Source: Micromonospora sp. FIMYZ51
GTDB taxonomy: Bacteria; Actinomycetota; Actinomycetes; Mycobacteriales; Micromonosporaceae
Direction: 5' to 3'
Assembly (NCBI RefSeq): GCF_038246755.1
Contig: NZ_CP134706.1
Span: 4,960,001 to 5,024,000, forward strand
Length of the DNA: 64,000 bases
Shown here piece after piece: positions 8,177 through 15,174 of the stretch. Every line of letters starts with the position of its first letter. The stretch's first letter is position 1. Below the pieces are notes generated by a model. The model had not been told where the DNA came from, did no database searches, and worked only from the letters and a program-made list of their open reading frames with translations. Both the position numbers and the translations under genes were made by a program.

Positions 8177-9541
8177 TCAGGCAGTGGTGCAGGTGGATCC
8201 GTTGAGGGTGAACGAACTCGGTCTGGCGGTGTTGCCGGTGTGGGTGGCCTGGAAGCCGATGCCGACCGACGCGCCGGGTGCGATCGTGCCGTTGTACGAC
8301 ATGTTGCGCGCGGTCACCTGGCCGGAGCTGGGCGAGTAGCTGGCGTTCCAGCCGCCGGTGATGGTCTGCCCACCGGGCAGGGTGAACACCAGCGACCAGC
8401 CGTTGATCGTGCTGTTACCGGTGTTGGTGATGGTGATGTCCTCGGTCAGGCCGTTGTTCCAGGCGTTGACGTTGACGGCGACCCGGCAGGCGCTGCCGCC
8501 CGGCGGCGGCGTGGTCGGGTTCGGCGGCGGCGTGGTCGGGTTCGGCGGCGGCGTGGTGGGGTTCGGCGGCGGGGTGGTCGGGTTCGGCGGCGGGGTGGTG
8601 CCGCTGGTGAACTGGGTGAAGAACTGCCAGGTCTCGGCCGGCAGGAAGGTGTAACTGCTGCCACCGTCCTGCGGCGAGGGGGTGTGGCCGCCGTCGAAGG
8701 CGATCCATCGCACCGGGTAGCCGGCCGCGCAACCGGAGTAGTCGGTGGTGATGTGGGTGCGGCTGTTCACCGCCGGCTCCGGCGGGTTCTGCCGCGTACA
8801 TCCATTGTTGGTGACGAAGCGGTCCCGCAGCGTCCGGCCGCCGGAAATGCTGAGCACGTTGTCGCTGAGGCCATGGGCGCCCAGGTACGCGATCCGGCCG
8901 GTGCCGCCGCTGCATCCGCTGATCTGCCCGCCCGCGTACACGGCGACCGCCCGGAACACGTTCGGCCGGGCACAGGCCAGGGCGAAACTCATCCCACCGC
9001 CGTAGCTGAACCCGAGCGCGAACCGCAGGGTCGTCTCGATGCACAGGTTCGCTTCGAGCAGCCGCAGCATGTCGTCGACGAACGTCACATCCTCGCCACC
9101 GGAGTTCGCCCAGCCGTTGTTCAGCCCCTGCGGCGCCACGAAGATCGTGGTGTTGTTGGCCAACTGCCGCAGCCCGTAGTACGACCAGACGTCCCGCTGC
9201 ACGGTCTGCCCGGTGTCCACGTCCACTGCGGTGCCGTTCAGCCAGTGGAAGCCGAACACCAACCGGTACGGGTTGTTCTGGTTGTAGTTGTTCGGCAGCC
9301 GCAGGATGAAGCTGCGGTTCTTACCGTTGCTCTGGATCGTGTGCGTACCGCTGTTCAGGCCGGGCGCTCGACCGCACCCGGCCGTCGCCGCGAGCGTGCC
9401 GACCTCCCCGGCCGCGAGGGTGGCGGCCTTCGGTGCCGAGGCGGTGGCGCCGGTGGTGCTGGTCAGCCCCACGGCGCCTATGCCCAGGACGAGCAGTGCC
9501 GCGAGTGCGGCGGGAGCGAAGAGCGATCTGTTTCTCACCAT
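8177..9541 (-). CDS. Secreted PHB-depolymerase/feruloyl-esterase-like hydrolase with CBM2
   Basis: 454-residue exported enzyme. Order: Sec signal (1-35, VRNR then a hydrophobic run), an alpha/beta hydrolase domain (about 55-335) with the nucleophile motif GFSYGG (Ser179) and a late GGHT histidine, a linker of four PPPNPTT repeats, and a C-terminal CBM2 with flanking cysteines (ACRVAV ... STCTTA) that binds cellulose or chitin. The catalytic domain is of the LpqC/CE1 type, which releases ferulate from arabinoxylan or cleaves polyesters; substrate is inferred from the CBM2. The ATG at 9541 has GGAG upstream. The linker is the same as in the LPMO at 50.8 kb, suggesting a common cellulolytic programme. 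Confidence 0.87.
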   Translation of the reverse strand: MVRNRSLFAPAALAALLVLGIGAVGLTSTTGATASAPKAATLAAGEVGTLAATAGCGRAPGLNSGTHTIQSNGKNRSFILRLPNNYNQNNPYRLVFGFHWLNGTAVDVDTGQTVQRDVWSYYGLRQLANNTTIFVAPQGLNNGWANSGGEDVTFVDDMLRLLEANLCIETTLRFALGFSYGGGMSFALACARPNVFRAVAVYAGGQISGCSGGTGRIAYLGAHGLSDNVLSISGGRTLRDRFVTNNGCTRQNPPEPAVNSRTHITTDYSGCAAGYPVRWIAFDGGHTPSPQDGGSSYTFLPAETWQFFTQFTSGTTPPPNPTTPPPNPTTPPPNPTTPPPNPTTPPPGGSACRVAVNVNAWNNGLTEDITITNTGNSTINGWSLVFTLPGGQTITGGWNASYSPSSGQVTARNMSYNGTIAPGASVGIGFQATHTGNTARPSSFTLNGSTCTTA

Positions 9542-9683
9542 CGTGTTACTCCATTCCGCGTCGGGGACGACGCGCAGGGTGGTGCGATGCACCGTGGTGG
9601 TGGTGTCGTGATGAGCCCGAAAAACCAAACCACGACAAACGAGCGCGCCCCTGGCTCCACTTTGCAACGTATCCCGTGGGCCA

Positions 9684-9703
9684 CCACATATCAAGACATG
9701 TGG
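9684..9703. promoter_or_regulatory. CCACAT/ATGTGG inverted repeat upstream of the esterase
   Basis: CCACAT-atcaagac-ATGTGG, followed at once by the palindrome GGATATCC, about 150 nt upstream of the esterase start in an otherwise gene-free 217-nt spacer (9542-9758). A candidate operator; the regulator is unknown. Confidence 0.35.
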
Positions 9704-9758
9704 ATATCCAGCGGCCGATCCGACCCGCCACCACCACGCCCGAGCGACCGGCCCGTCG

Positions 9759-10298
9759 TCACTCCGGCAGGGCGATCCAGTGCGGCGGCACCCGGCTGGT
9801 CAGCCAGACGCCGTTGGCGGCCCGATAGAAGGTGCAACCGCCCGCATGCATGCCGGCGGCGTCGATGCTGAGCACGATCGGATCGCCGCGCCGGGCACCG
9901 ACCGCAGTCGCGGTCGCCACGTCGACCGACAGGTGGACGTGGGTACGACCACGAGGCCGCAGCCCGTCGACCCGGATGCCGGGCAGGAACCGGGCCACGG
10001 TGCCGTGATAGAGCAGCGGCGGCGGCGTGACCGGTTCGAGTTGCAGGTCGACGTGGATGGAGTGCCCCTGCGCCGCCCGGATCCGGCCGTCGCGAAGCTC
10101 GAAGCGTTGCCGGTCGGTGCCGGCCACCAGCCGGTCGAGCAGTTCCGGGTCGACCGGCCTGCCGTGCCGGACCAGCGCGGCGCAGAGCACCTCCACCTCG
10201 ACCCAGCCGCCGTGGTCGAGGGTGATGCCGACGGCCTCCGGATGATGCCGCAGCACGTACGCGAGGAACTTGCTGGTCGAGGTGAGCCGGCGCGTCAC
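9759..10298 (-). CDS. kptA: KptA: RNA 2'-phosphotransferase
   Basis: 179-residue Tpt1/KptA family enzyme. In eukaryotes it moves a 2'-phosphate from spliced tRNA to NAD, giving ADP-ribose 1'',2''-cyclic phosphate; bacteria lack that splicing step and the natural substrate is uncertain. Seen: TSTSKFLAYVLRHHPE (N-terminal winged helix and first active-site Arg-His), IRAAQGHS (second Arg), LYHGT (His), and RTHVHLS (third Arg). All the expected catalytic residues appear present. The GTG start overlaps the TGA of the LysR gene as GTGA, so the two are translationally coupled; longer starts inside lysR are not supported. Confidence 0.9.
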   Translation of the reverse strand: MTRRLTSTSKFLAYVLRHHPEAVGITLDHGGWVEVEVLCAALVRHGRPVDPELLDRLVAGTDRQRFELRDGRIRAAQGHSIHVDLQLEPVTPPPLLYHGTVARFLPGIRVDGLRPRGRTHVHLSVDVATATAVGARRGDPIVLSIDAAGMHAGGCTFYRAANGVWLTSRVPPHWIALPE

Positions 10299-11158
10299 GC
10301 GCCCGGCCCGAACTCGTCGAGCAGGTCCCGCACCAGGTGCGCCCGGGGTGCTCGCCAGGCGGCCCAGTAGCGGATCCGGGGCAGGCCGAGAATCGGCACG
10401 GCGCACAGCCCGTCGGGCAGCCCGACGCAGCCGTTGACCACGGTGGCGCCGACGCCCAGCGCGGCCAGGTGCACCAGCAGGTCCCAGCCGTCCACCTCGG
10501 CAGCGACCTGCCAGCGTACGCCCGCGTCGAGCAGCGCGCGGTCAAGCGCCCGGCGGTGCGGGCGACCGGCCGGCGGTACCACCAGGTCCAGCCCGTCAAG
10601 ATCACGGAGCCGGACCTGCTGGCGGGTGGCGAGCGGGTGCTCGTCGTCGATCACGAGCACCTGACCGTACGCGGCGATCTGGAGCGCCTCGACCGCCCGG
10701 GTGGGCGGGTCGTGCGCGATCACGGCCAGGTCCGCCCGACCGGTGGTGAGCGCGGTGAGCGCCGCGTCCCGGTCGGCGGTGATCACCTGCACCCGGCGCC
10801 CCTGCCGGCCGATGCGTCGGATCGGCTCGCCGATCACCCAACGCAGCGCGCCCCGGCCGGCCGCGACGGTGAGCGTGGGCGCCGATTCGTGGTGCAACTC
10901 CCGCAGGAACTCGTCGGCCCGCCGGCGCGAGTCGAGCGCGTACGCGGCGAGACGCTCACCGGCGGCGGTCAACGCCAACCGGCGGCCGTCCCGTTCGTAC
11001 AGTTCGATCCCGAGCGCCGCCGCCAGCTTCCGGATCTTCACGTGCAGGGCCGGTTGGCTGATGTGCAGCGCTGCCGCGGCGGCGGTGAAGTTGCGATGCT
11101 CGGCGAAGACCGCGAAGGCGCGCAGCGCGTCGGCCTCCAGCAGCTCCCGCCCAGTCAT
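10295..11158 (-). CDS. LysR family transcriptional regulator
   Basis: 287 residues. The N-terminal winged helix (ALRAFAVFAEHRNFTAAAAA, then HISQPALHVKIRKL, residues 12-48) is classic LysR; residues 90-285 form the effector-binding fold. It is co-transcribed with kptA through a 4-nt overlap. The start ATG lies 8 nt after a TATAGT box that overlaps one arm of a GAACTAT/ATAGTTC inverted repeat, so autoregulation together with control of the divergent HAD-like gene is likely. Confidence 0.9.
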   Translation of the reverse strand: MTGRELLEADALRAFAVFAEHRNFTAAAAALHISQPALHVKIRKLAAALGIELYERDGRRLALTAAGERLAAYALDSRRRADEFLRELHHESAPTLTVAAGRGALRWVIGEPIRRIGRQGRRVQVITADRDAALTALTTGRADLAVIAHDPPTRAVEALQIAAYGQVLVIDDEHPLATRQQVRLRDLDGLDLVVPPAGRPHRRALDRALLDAGVRWQVAAEVDGWDLLVHLAALGVGATVVNGCVGLPDGLCAVPILGLPRIRYWAAWRAPRAHLVRDLLDEFGPGA

Positions 11159-11164
11159 AGTGCA

Positions 11165-11195
11165 GAACTATAGAACGCCGATCAAACGATAGTTC
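11165..11195. promoter_or_regulatory. LysR-type operator between divergent genes
   Basis: GAACTAT (11165-11171) and ATAGTTC (11189-11195) form a perfect 7-bp inverted repeat with a 17-nt centre. The -10 box of the lysR gene (TATAGT, minus strand, 11172-11167) overlaps the left arm and a GATAGT word for the plus-strand gene overlaps the right arm. This is the expected place for a LysR protein to act on both genes. Confidence 0.6.
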
Positions 11196-11229
11196 CGCGC
11201 CCGCTGCCTCGGTGCGCATGCTACACCGC

Positions 11230-11766
11230 ATGAACCACGACCTTCCCCGGCTCGGCATCGACATCGGCCGAGTCATCATCGGCGGCCCCGCCCACCCGGG
11301 CGGCGGCGACACCGCCTTCTTCAGCGGCGACGAGGCGACCATGCTGGCCACCCCCGAGGTGCCCGGCTCCGTCGAGACCATCGCCCGGCTGGTGCCCCGC
11401 TTCGACGGCCGGGTCTGGCTGGTCTCCAAGTGCGGCCCGCGCATCCAGGCCCGTACCCTGCGCTGGCTGGACGCCCACGACTTCTACCGGCGCAGCGGCG
11501 TCGCCCGCGACCACGTCCGCTTCTGCCGGGCCCGGGTCGACAAGCGGACGCACTGCCTCGACCTCGCCCTCACCCACTTCGTCGACGACCATCCCGAGGT
11601 GCACGCCGCGATCCGCGGCACCGTCGCGCACCAGTACTTCTTCGGTCCCCAACGCCGTCCGGTGCCCGACTACGGGCGACCGGCACCCACCTGGGCGGAC
11701 GTCGAACGCCTGGTCACCACCACCCTTGTCGCGGACTCGACGCCGGGCGTCCGGTCCTCGGCCTAG
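11230..11766 (+). CDS. HAD-like hydrolase
   Basis: 178 residues from the ATG at 11230; GTG 11212 and ATG 11218 are in-frame alternatives and none has a good ribosome site. The N-terminal LGIDIGRVIIGG resembles HAD motif I (here DIG instead of the usual DxD), WLVSKCG fits motif II and HFVDDHPEV fits motif IV, so metal and phosphate binding is plausible although the second Asp of motif I is missing. Substrate is unknown. It diverges from lysR-kptA over a LysR-type operator. Kinship with a phosphotransfer enzyme next door (KptA) may be functional but is only suggestive. Its stop overlaps the stop of the next gene on the other strand by two bases. Confidence 0.7.
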   Translation: MNHDLPRLGIDIGRVIIGGPAHPGGGDTAFFSGDEATMLATPEVPGSVETIARLVPRFDGRVWLVSKCGPRIQARTLRWLDAHDFYRRSGVARDHVRFCRARVDKRTHCLDLALTHFVDDHPEVHAAIRGTVAHQYFFGPQRRPVPDYGRPAPTWADVERLVTTTLVADSTPGVRSSA

Positions 11767-12746
11767 CCGAGCAACCCGGTCGGCGGCCGGACGTCACCGG
11801 CGAGCAGGTGCACACCGAGCGGGGTGAGCCAATGCACCTTTGCCCCGCCGGACCGCTCGCTGTCGATCAGCCCGGCGGCGCGTAGCGCGGCGGCGTGCTC
11901 GGAGGCGGAGGAGATGCTGACCCCGACCCGCCGGCTCAACTCGGTGGTGGTGTGCCGGCCCGGTTCGGCGAGCTGACGCAGCACCGCGGCACGGGTGCCG
12001 CCGAGGAGTTGCGCCAGCGGGTCGATGCTGGTCGAGGCCCGTTTGGTAAGTATCTGCACCGGATACACCAGCAGCACCGGGCCACCTGCCGGCACCAGCA
12101 CGCGCGGACGCAGACCGGCAAAGGGCCCGGGAATGAGCAGCAACCCCTCGCCATTGCCGGACAGCTCCGCACTCCACCAGCTGTCGATTTCGAGAATCGG
12201 CGGTCGCCACCGAATCGCCGGATGCAACTCGCTGAGCAACCCGTCCACCCCGCAGCGGGCGTACGTGCGGGCGCGGTGCTCGACGTGGCTGCGGTGGGTC
12301 AACGTCAGTTGGGACCAGACCGGGGCGAGCACCTCGTCGAAGTAGCGGTGCACCGCAGCCATCAGCAGATCCAGCACCTCCGGGTCAGCGGCCACCAACC
12401 GCCTCCGCCAGAGGCTGGGCGGCAGGTTGGCGTACGTCTCGGTGAGTTCAGCGGTGATCCGGCGGCGCGGGGTGGCCCGGATCGACTCGATGCCGGCGGC
12501 CACCGAATCGATCCCGCTGTACGGCGTGAGGAAGTCGGGCAGCAGACCCCGCGCCGGCAGCAGGTGCCGCAGTGCGGCGGTGCTCGCCGACGCCGCCTGC
12601 GCCCGTGCGGCCAGGTCGGGCATGCGCGCAGCCAGCGCGGGATCCCGCAACGTCTGGCTGGCCAGGATCGCGGTGCCGACCGGGTGGGGGCGACTACCGA
12701 ACCGGATCCGGGCCAGATCCGCCGGGCCGAGCCGCAAGGTAATCAC
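11763..12746 (-). CDS. ArsR-like winged-helix transcriptional regulator (DUF5937-like)
   Basis: 327 residues. The C-terminal 75 residues form an ArsR-type winged helix (VLRQLAEPGRHTTTELSRRV, SISSASEHAAALRAAGLI, then a HWLTPLG wing). The N-terminal 230 residues resemble the uncharacterised domain often attached to such regulators in actinomycetes. The GTG at 12746 is chosen because the matching N-terminus (ITLRLGPADLARIRF) is conserved in that family; the longer ORF start is not supported. No ligand can be named. Confidence 0.78.
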   Translation of the reverse strand: MITLRLGPADLARIRFGSRPHPVGTAILASQTLRDPALAARMPDLAARAQAASASTAALRHLLPARGLLPDFLTPYSGIDSVAAGIESIRATPRRRITAELTETYANLPPSLWRRRLVAADPEVLDLLMAAVHRYFDEVLAPVWSQLTLTHRSHVEHRARTYARCGVDGLLSELHPAIRWRPPILEIDSWWSAELSGNGEGLLLIPGPFAGLRPRVLVPAGGPVLLVYPVQILTKRASTSIDPLAQLLGGTRAAVLRQLAEPGRHTTTELSRRVGVSISSASEHAAALRAAGLIDSERSGGAKVHWLTPLGVHLLAGDVRPPTGLLG

Positions 12747-12845
12747 AGCTGCAAGGTTGCCAGCCTTCCGGCGTACGCCGAAAGGGTTGTCTCCGAGCGG
12801 GACCGGCGGCGAGGGTGGACGCACCAACGGCCGGAAGAAAACCGG

Positions 12846-13092
12846 GTGCGTCGGGTGATCGGGTGGTGTGTGACGGCTGGCCTGCTGGCGGGGGCTGCGG
12901 CGTGTGGTGGTGGCGAGGTTGAGCCGTCACCCACGTCATCGGGGGCAACTCCCGCCGTCCCGCCTGGCCCGGGGCAGCACGTGTTGACCCGGGAGCATGG
13001 GGGTGAGCCGCAGCTTCCGGCTGCACACACCACCCGACTACGACCCGGCCCGGTCGGTGCCGGCATCGAGGGCGGACAGCTGGGCCCGCTGA
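12846..13092 (+). pseudogene. Remnant of a secreted lipoprotein esterase (LpqC-like)
   Basis: The GTG at 12846 opens a lipoprotein signal (VIGWCVTAGLLAGAAACGGG, a plausible lipobox before Cys) and a Pro/Ser linker reaching PGPGQHVLTREHGG. A one-base loss in the G run at 12999-13003 shifts the frame. In the restored frame the text continues SRSFRLHTPPDYDPARSVP, the usual start of an LpqC/polyhydroxybutyrate-depolymerase domain, but then hits a stop after nine unrelated residues at about 13092. The catalytic domain is absent. So this is a frameshifted and truncated gene, related in kind to the intact CBM2 esterase at 8.2 kb. Confidence 0.65.
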
Positions 13093-13191
13093 GCCGCGCC
13101 CGCCGGGCGTCGATCAGCAGCGGCCGGGGTTTTGCCGGGTACCGGGCGGGAATGCCGGGCCACTTCGTTGGTAGCCCGGAAGGCAAATCAG

Positions 13192-15102
13192 GTGAGCACA
13201 GATCCCGCCGGCAGTTCGGTGCCGGCCGACCCGTGGCCCCTGCCCCGCAACGCCACCGTCGCGGACCACATCGTGCAACGGCTGGCCTGCTGGGGCGTCC
13301 GCCGATACTTCGGCTACCCGGGCGACGGCATCAACGGCATGACCTCCGCGCTGCAACGCACCCCCGAGCGGACGCAGTTCATCCAGGTACGCCACGAGGA
13401 GACCGCAGGCTTCGCCGCGTCGGCGCACGTGAAGTACGGCGGCGGGCCGATCGGCTGCGTCCTGGTGACCAGCGGGCCGGGTGCGATCCACGCGCTCAAC
13501 GGGCTCTACGACGCAAAGTTGGACCACCAGCCGGTGGTGGCGTTGGTCGGGCACACCGCACTCACCGCCGAGGGCGGCGGCTACTACCAGGAGGTGGACC
13601 TGCTCGCCCTCTACAAGGACGTCGCGGCGGCGTTCCTGGCCCAGCTCGACCACCCCTCCCAGGTCCGGCACCTGGTCGACCGGGCCTGCCGGACCGCGCT
13701 GGCCCGGCGTACCGTCACCGCACTGGTCCTCCCGCTGGACGTGCAGGACCTCGACGCGATGCCCAACCCGCCACACGCACACGGCTTCTACCACACCAGC
13801 AGCGTGCCGAGCAGCGGACCGGCCGTGCCGCCGGAGGCCGACGTCCGGCACGCCGCCGAGGTGCTGCGCGGCGGCGAGCGGGTGGCCATGCTTGTCGGCC
13901 AGGGCGCGCTCGGTGCCGAGATTGAGGTACGCGAGATCGCCCACCGGCTCGGTGCCGGAGTGGCCACCGCGCTGCTCGGCTTCACCGTCGTGGACCACCG
14001 GGAGCCCTGGGTCACCGGTGCCATCGGCCTGCTCGGCACCCGGCCCAGCTGGCAACTGATGAAGCAGTGCGACCGGCTGCTCATCGTGGGCAGCAACATG
14101 CCGTACTCGGAGTTCTATCCGCCGCCCGGCCAGGCGCGGGCGGTGCAGATCGACCACGACGGCACCCAACTGGGCCTGCGCTACCCGACCGAGGTGAACC
14201 TGACCGGCGACGCCGCGCCCACCCTGCGGGCCCTGCTGGCCGCGCTCGGTCCCGGGCCGGGACCGACCCGCTGGCGGCAGAGCGTCGCCGGGACCACCGC
14301 CGCCTGGCGGCAGTCGCAGCGGGAACTGGCCGAGCAGGACGCCGACCCGGTCAACCCGCAGTTGCTCTTCGCCAGCCTCAGCGACCGGCTGCCCGACGAC
14401 GTCATGCTCGCCGTGGACTGCGGCACCACCACCGCCTGGTACGCCCGGCACCTCAAGGTCCGCCCGGGGATGCTGGCCAGCCTCTCGGGCACCCTGCTCT
14501 CCATGGGCGGCGCCATGCCGTACGCCCTGGCCGCGAAGTTCGCCCACCCGGACCGTCCGCTGGTGGCCCTGATCGGCGACGGGGCAATGCAGATGAACGG
14601 GGTGAACGAGCTGATCACGGTGGCGAAGTACTGGCAGGGCTGGCGCGATCCACGCTTCGTGGTGCTGGTGCTCAACAACCGGGACCTGGCGTTCGTCAGC
14701 TGGGAGCAGCGCTCCAGCGAGGGCACCCCGATGTTCGCGGACAGTCAGCAGCTACCCGACATCGGCTACCACCGCTGGGCCGAGGTGCTCGGGCTACGCG
14801 GCGAACTGGTCGACGACCCGGCGCAGGTGCCCGACGCCTGGGACCGGGCCCTGAGTGCCGACCGCCCCACGGTGATCAACGCCCTGGTCGACCCCGCCGA
14901 GCTGATGATGCCGCCACACTTCACCGCGGAACAGGCCCGCAACACCGCCGCCGCGATGCTGCGCGGCGACACCGACTGGGCCGGCATCATCCGCCGCGGC
15001 CTCCCCACCGCCCTAACCACCTACCGCCCCCGCCCCCACCCCGCTAACACCCCACCCCTTCCCCGTCGATCTTGCACTTTCGGTCGCCGATATGAGCTAT
15101 AA
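13192..15102 (+). CDS. Thiamine-diphosphate enzyme, pyruvate oxidase/acetolactate synthase-like
   Basis: 636 residues from the GTG at 13192, which follows GGAAGG by 8 nt. Three-domain ThDP enzyme: N-terminal PYR domain (VQRLACWGVRRYFGYPGDGI, and the catalytic Glu in VRHEETAGFAAS), a central NAD/FAD-fold domain, and the C-terminal PP domain with GDGAMQMNGVNELI...VLNNRDLAF, the GDG-to-NN metal/ThDP motif. The protein groups with actinobacterial 'thiamine pyrophosphate-requiring enzyme' members near PoxB; whether it makes acetate, acetyl phosphate or acetolactate is undecided. Its last 15 codons and its stop lie inside the intergenic hairpin repeat at 15067-15136, so the tail (RRSCTFGRRYEL) is repeat-derived. 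Confidence 0.85.
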   Translation: MSTDPAGSSVPADPWPLPRNATVADHIVQRLACWGVRRYFGYPGDGINGMTSALQRTPERTQFIQVRHEETAGFAASAHVKYGGGPIGCVLVTSGPGAIHALNGLYDAKLDHQPVVALVGHTALTAEGGGYYQEVDLLALYKDVAAAFLAQLDHPSQVRHLVDRACRTALARRTVTALVLPLDVQDLDAMPNPPHAHGFYHTSSVPSSGPAVPPEADVRHAAEVLRGGERVAMLVGQGALGAEIEVREIAHRLGAGVATALLGFTVVDHREPWVTGAIGLLGTRPSWQLMKQCDRLLIVGSNMPYSEFYPPPGQARAVQIDHDGTQLGLRYPTEVNLTGDAAPTLRALLAALGPGPGPTRWRQSVAGTTAAWRQSQRELAEQDADPVNPQLLFASLSDRLPDDVMLAVDCGTTTAWYARHLKVRPGMLASLSGTLLSMGGAMPYALAAKFAHPDRPLVALIGDGAMQMNGVNELITVAKYWQGWRDPRFVVLVLNNRDLAFVSWEQRSSEGTPMFADSQQLPDIGYHRWAEVLGLRGELVDDPAQVPDAWDRALSADRPTVINALVDPAELMMPPHFTAEQARNTAAAMLRGDTDWAGIIRRGLPTALTTYRPRPHPANTPPLPRRSCTFGRRYEL

Positions 15103-15136
15103 GCCCTGATATGTGACGACCGAAAGTGCAAGATCG
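15067..15136. repeat. GATCTTGCACTTT-family inverted repeat overlapping a gene end
   Basis: Perfect 20-bp arms: CGATCTTGCACTTTCGGTCG at 15067-15086 and its complement at 15117-15136, loop 30 nt. It lies between convergent genes (ThDP enzyme and PBP) and supplies the stop codon of the former. Confidence 0.85.
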
Positions 15137-15174
15137 CGGAAGGTGGGGCGTGGGGTGGGGTGGGGTGGGGTGGG

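Noticed and set aside
8520-8595. Short tandem DNA repeats as regulatory repeats
   Set aside because: They encode the PPPNPTT linker of the esterase; the same holds for 51570-51660 in the LPMO gene.
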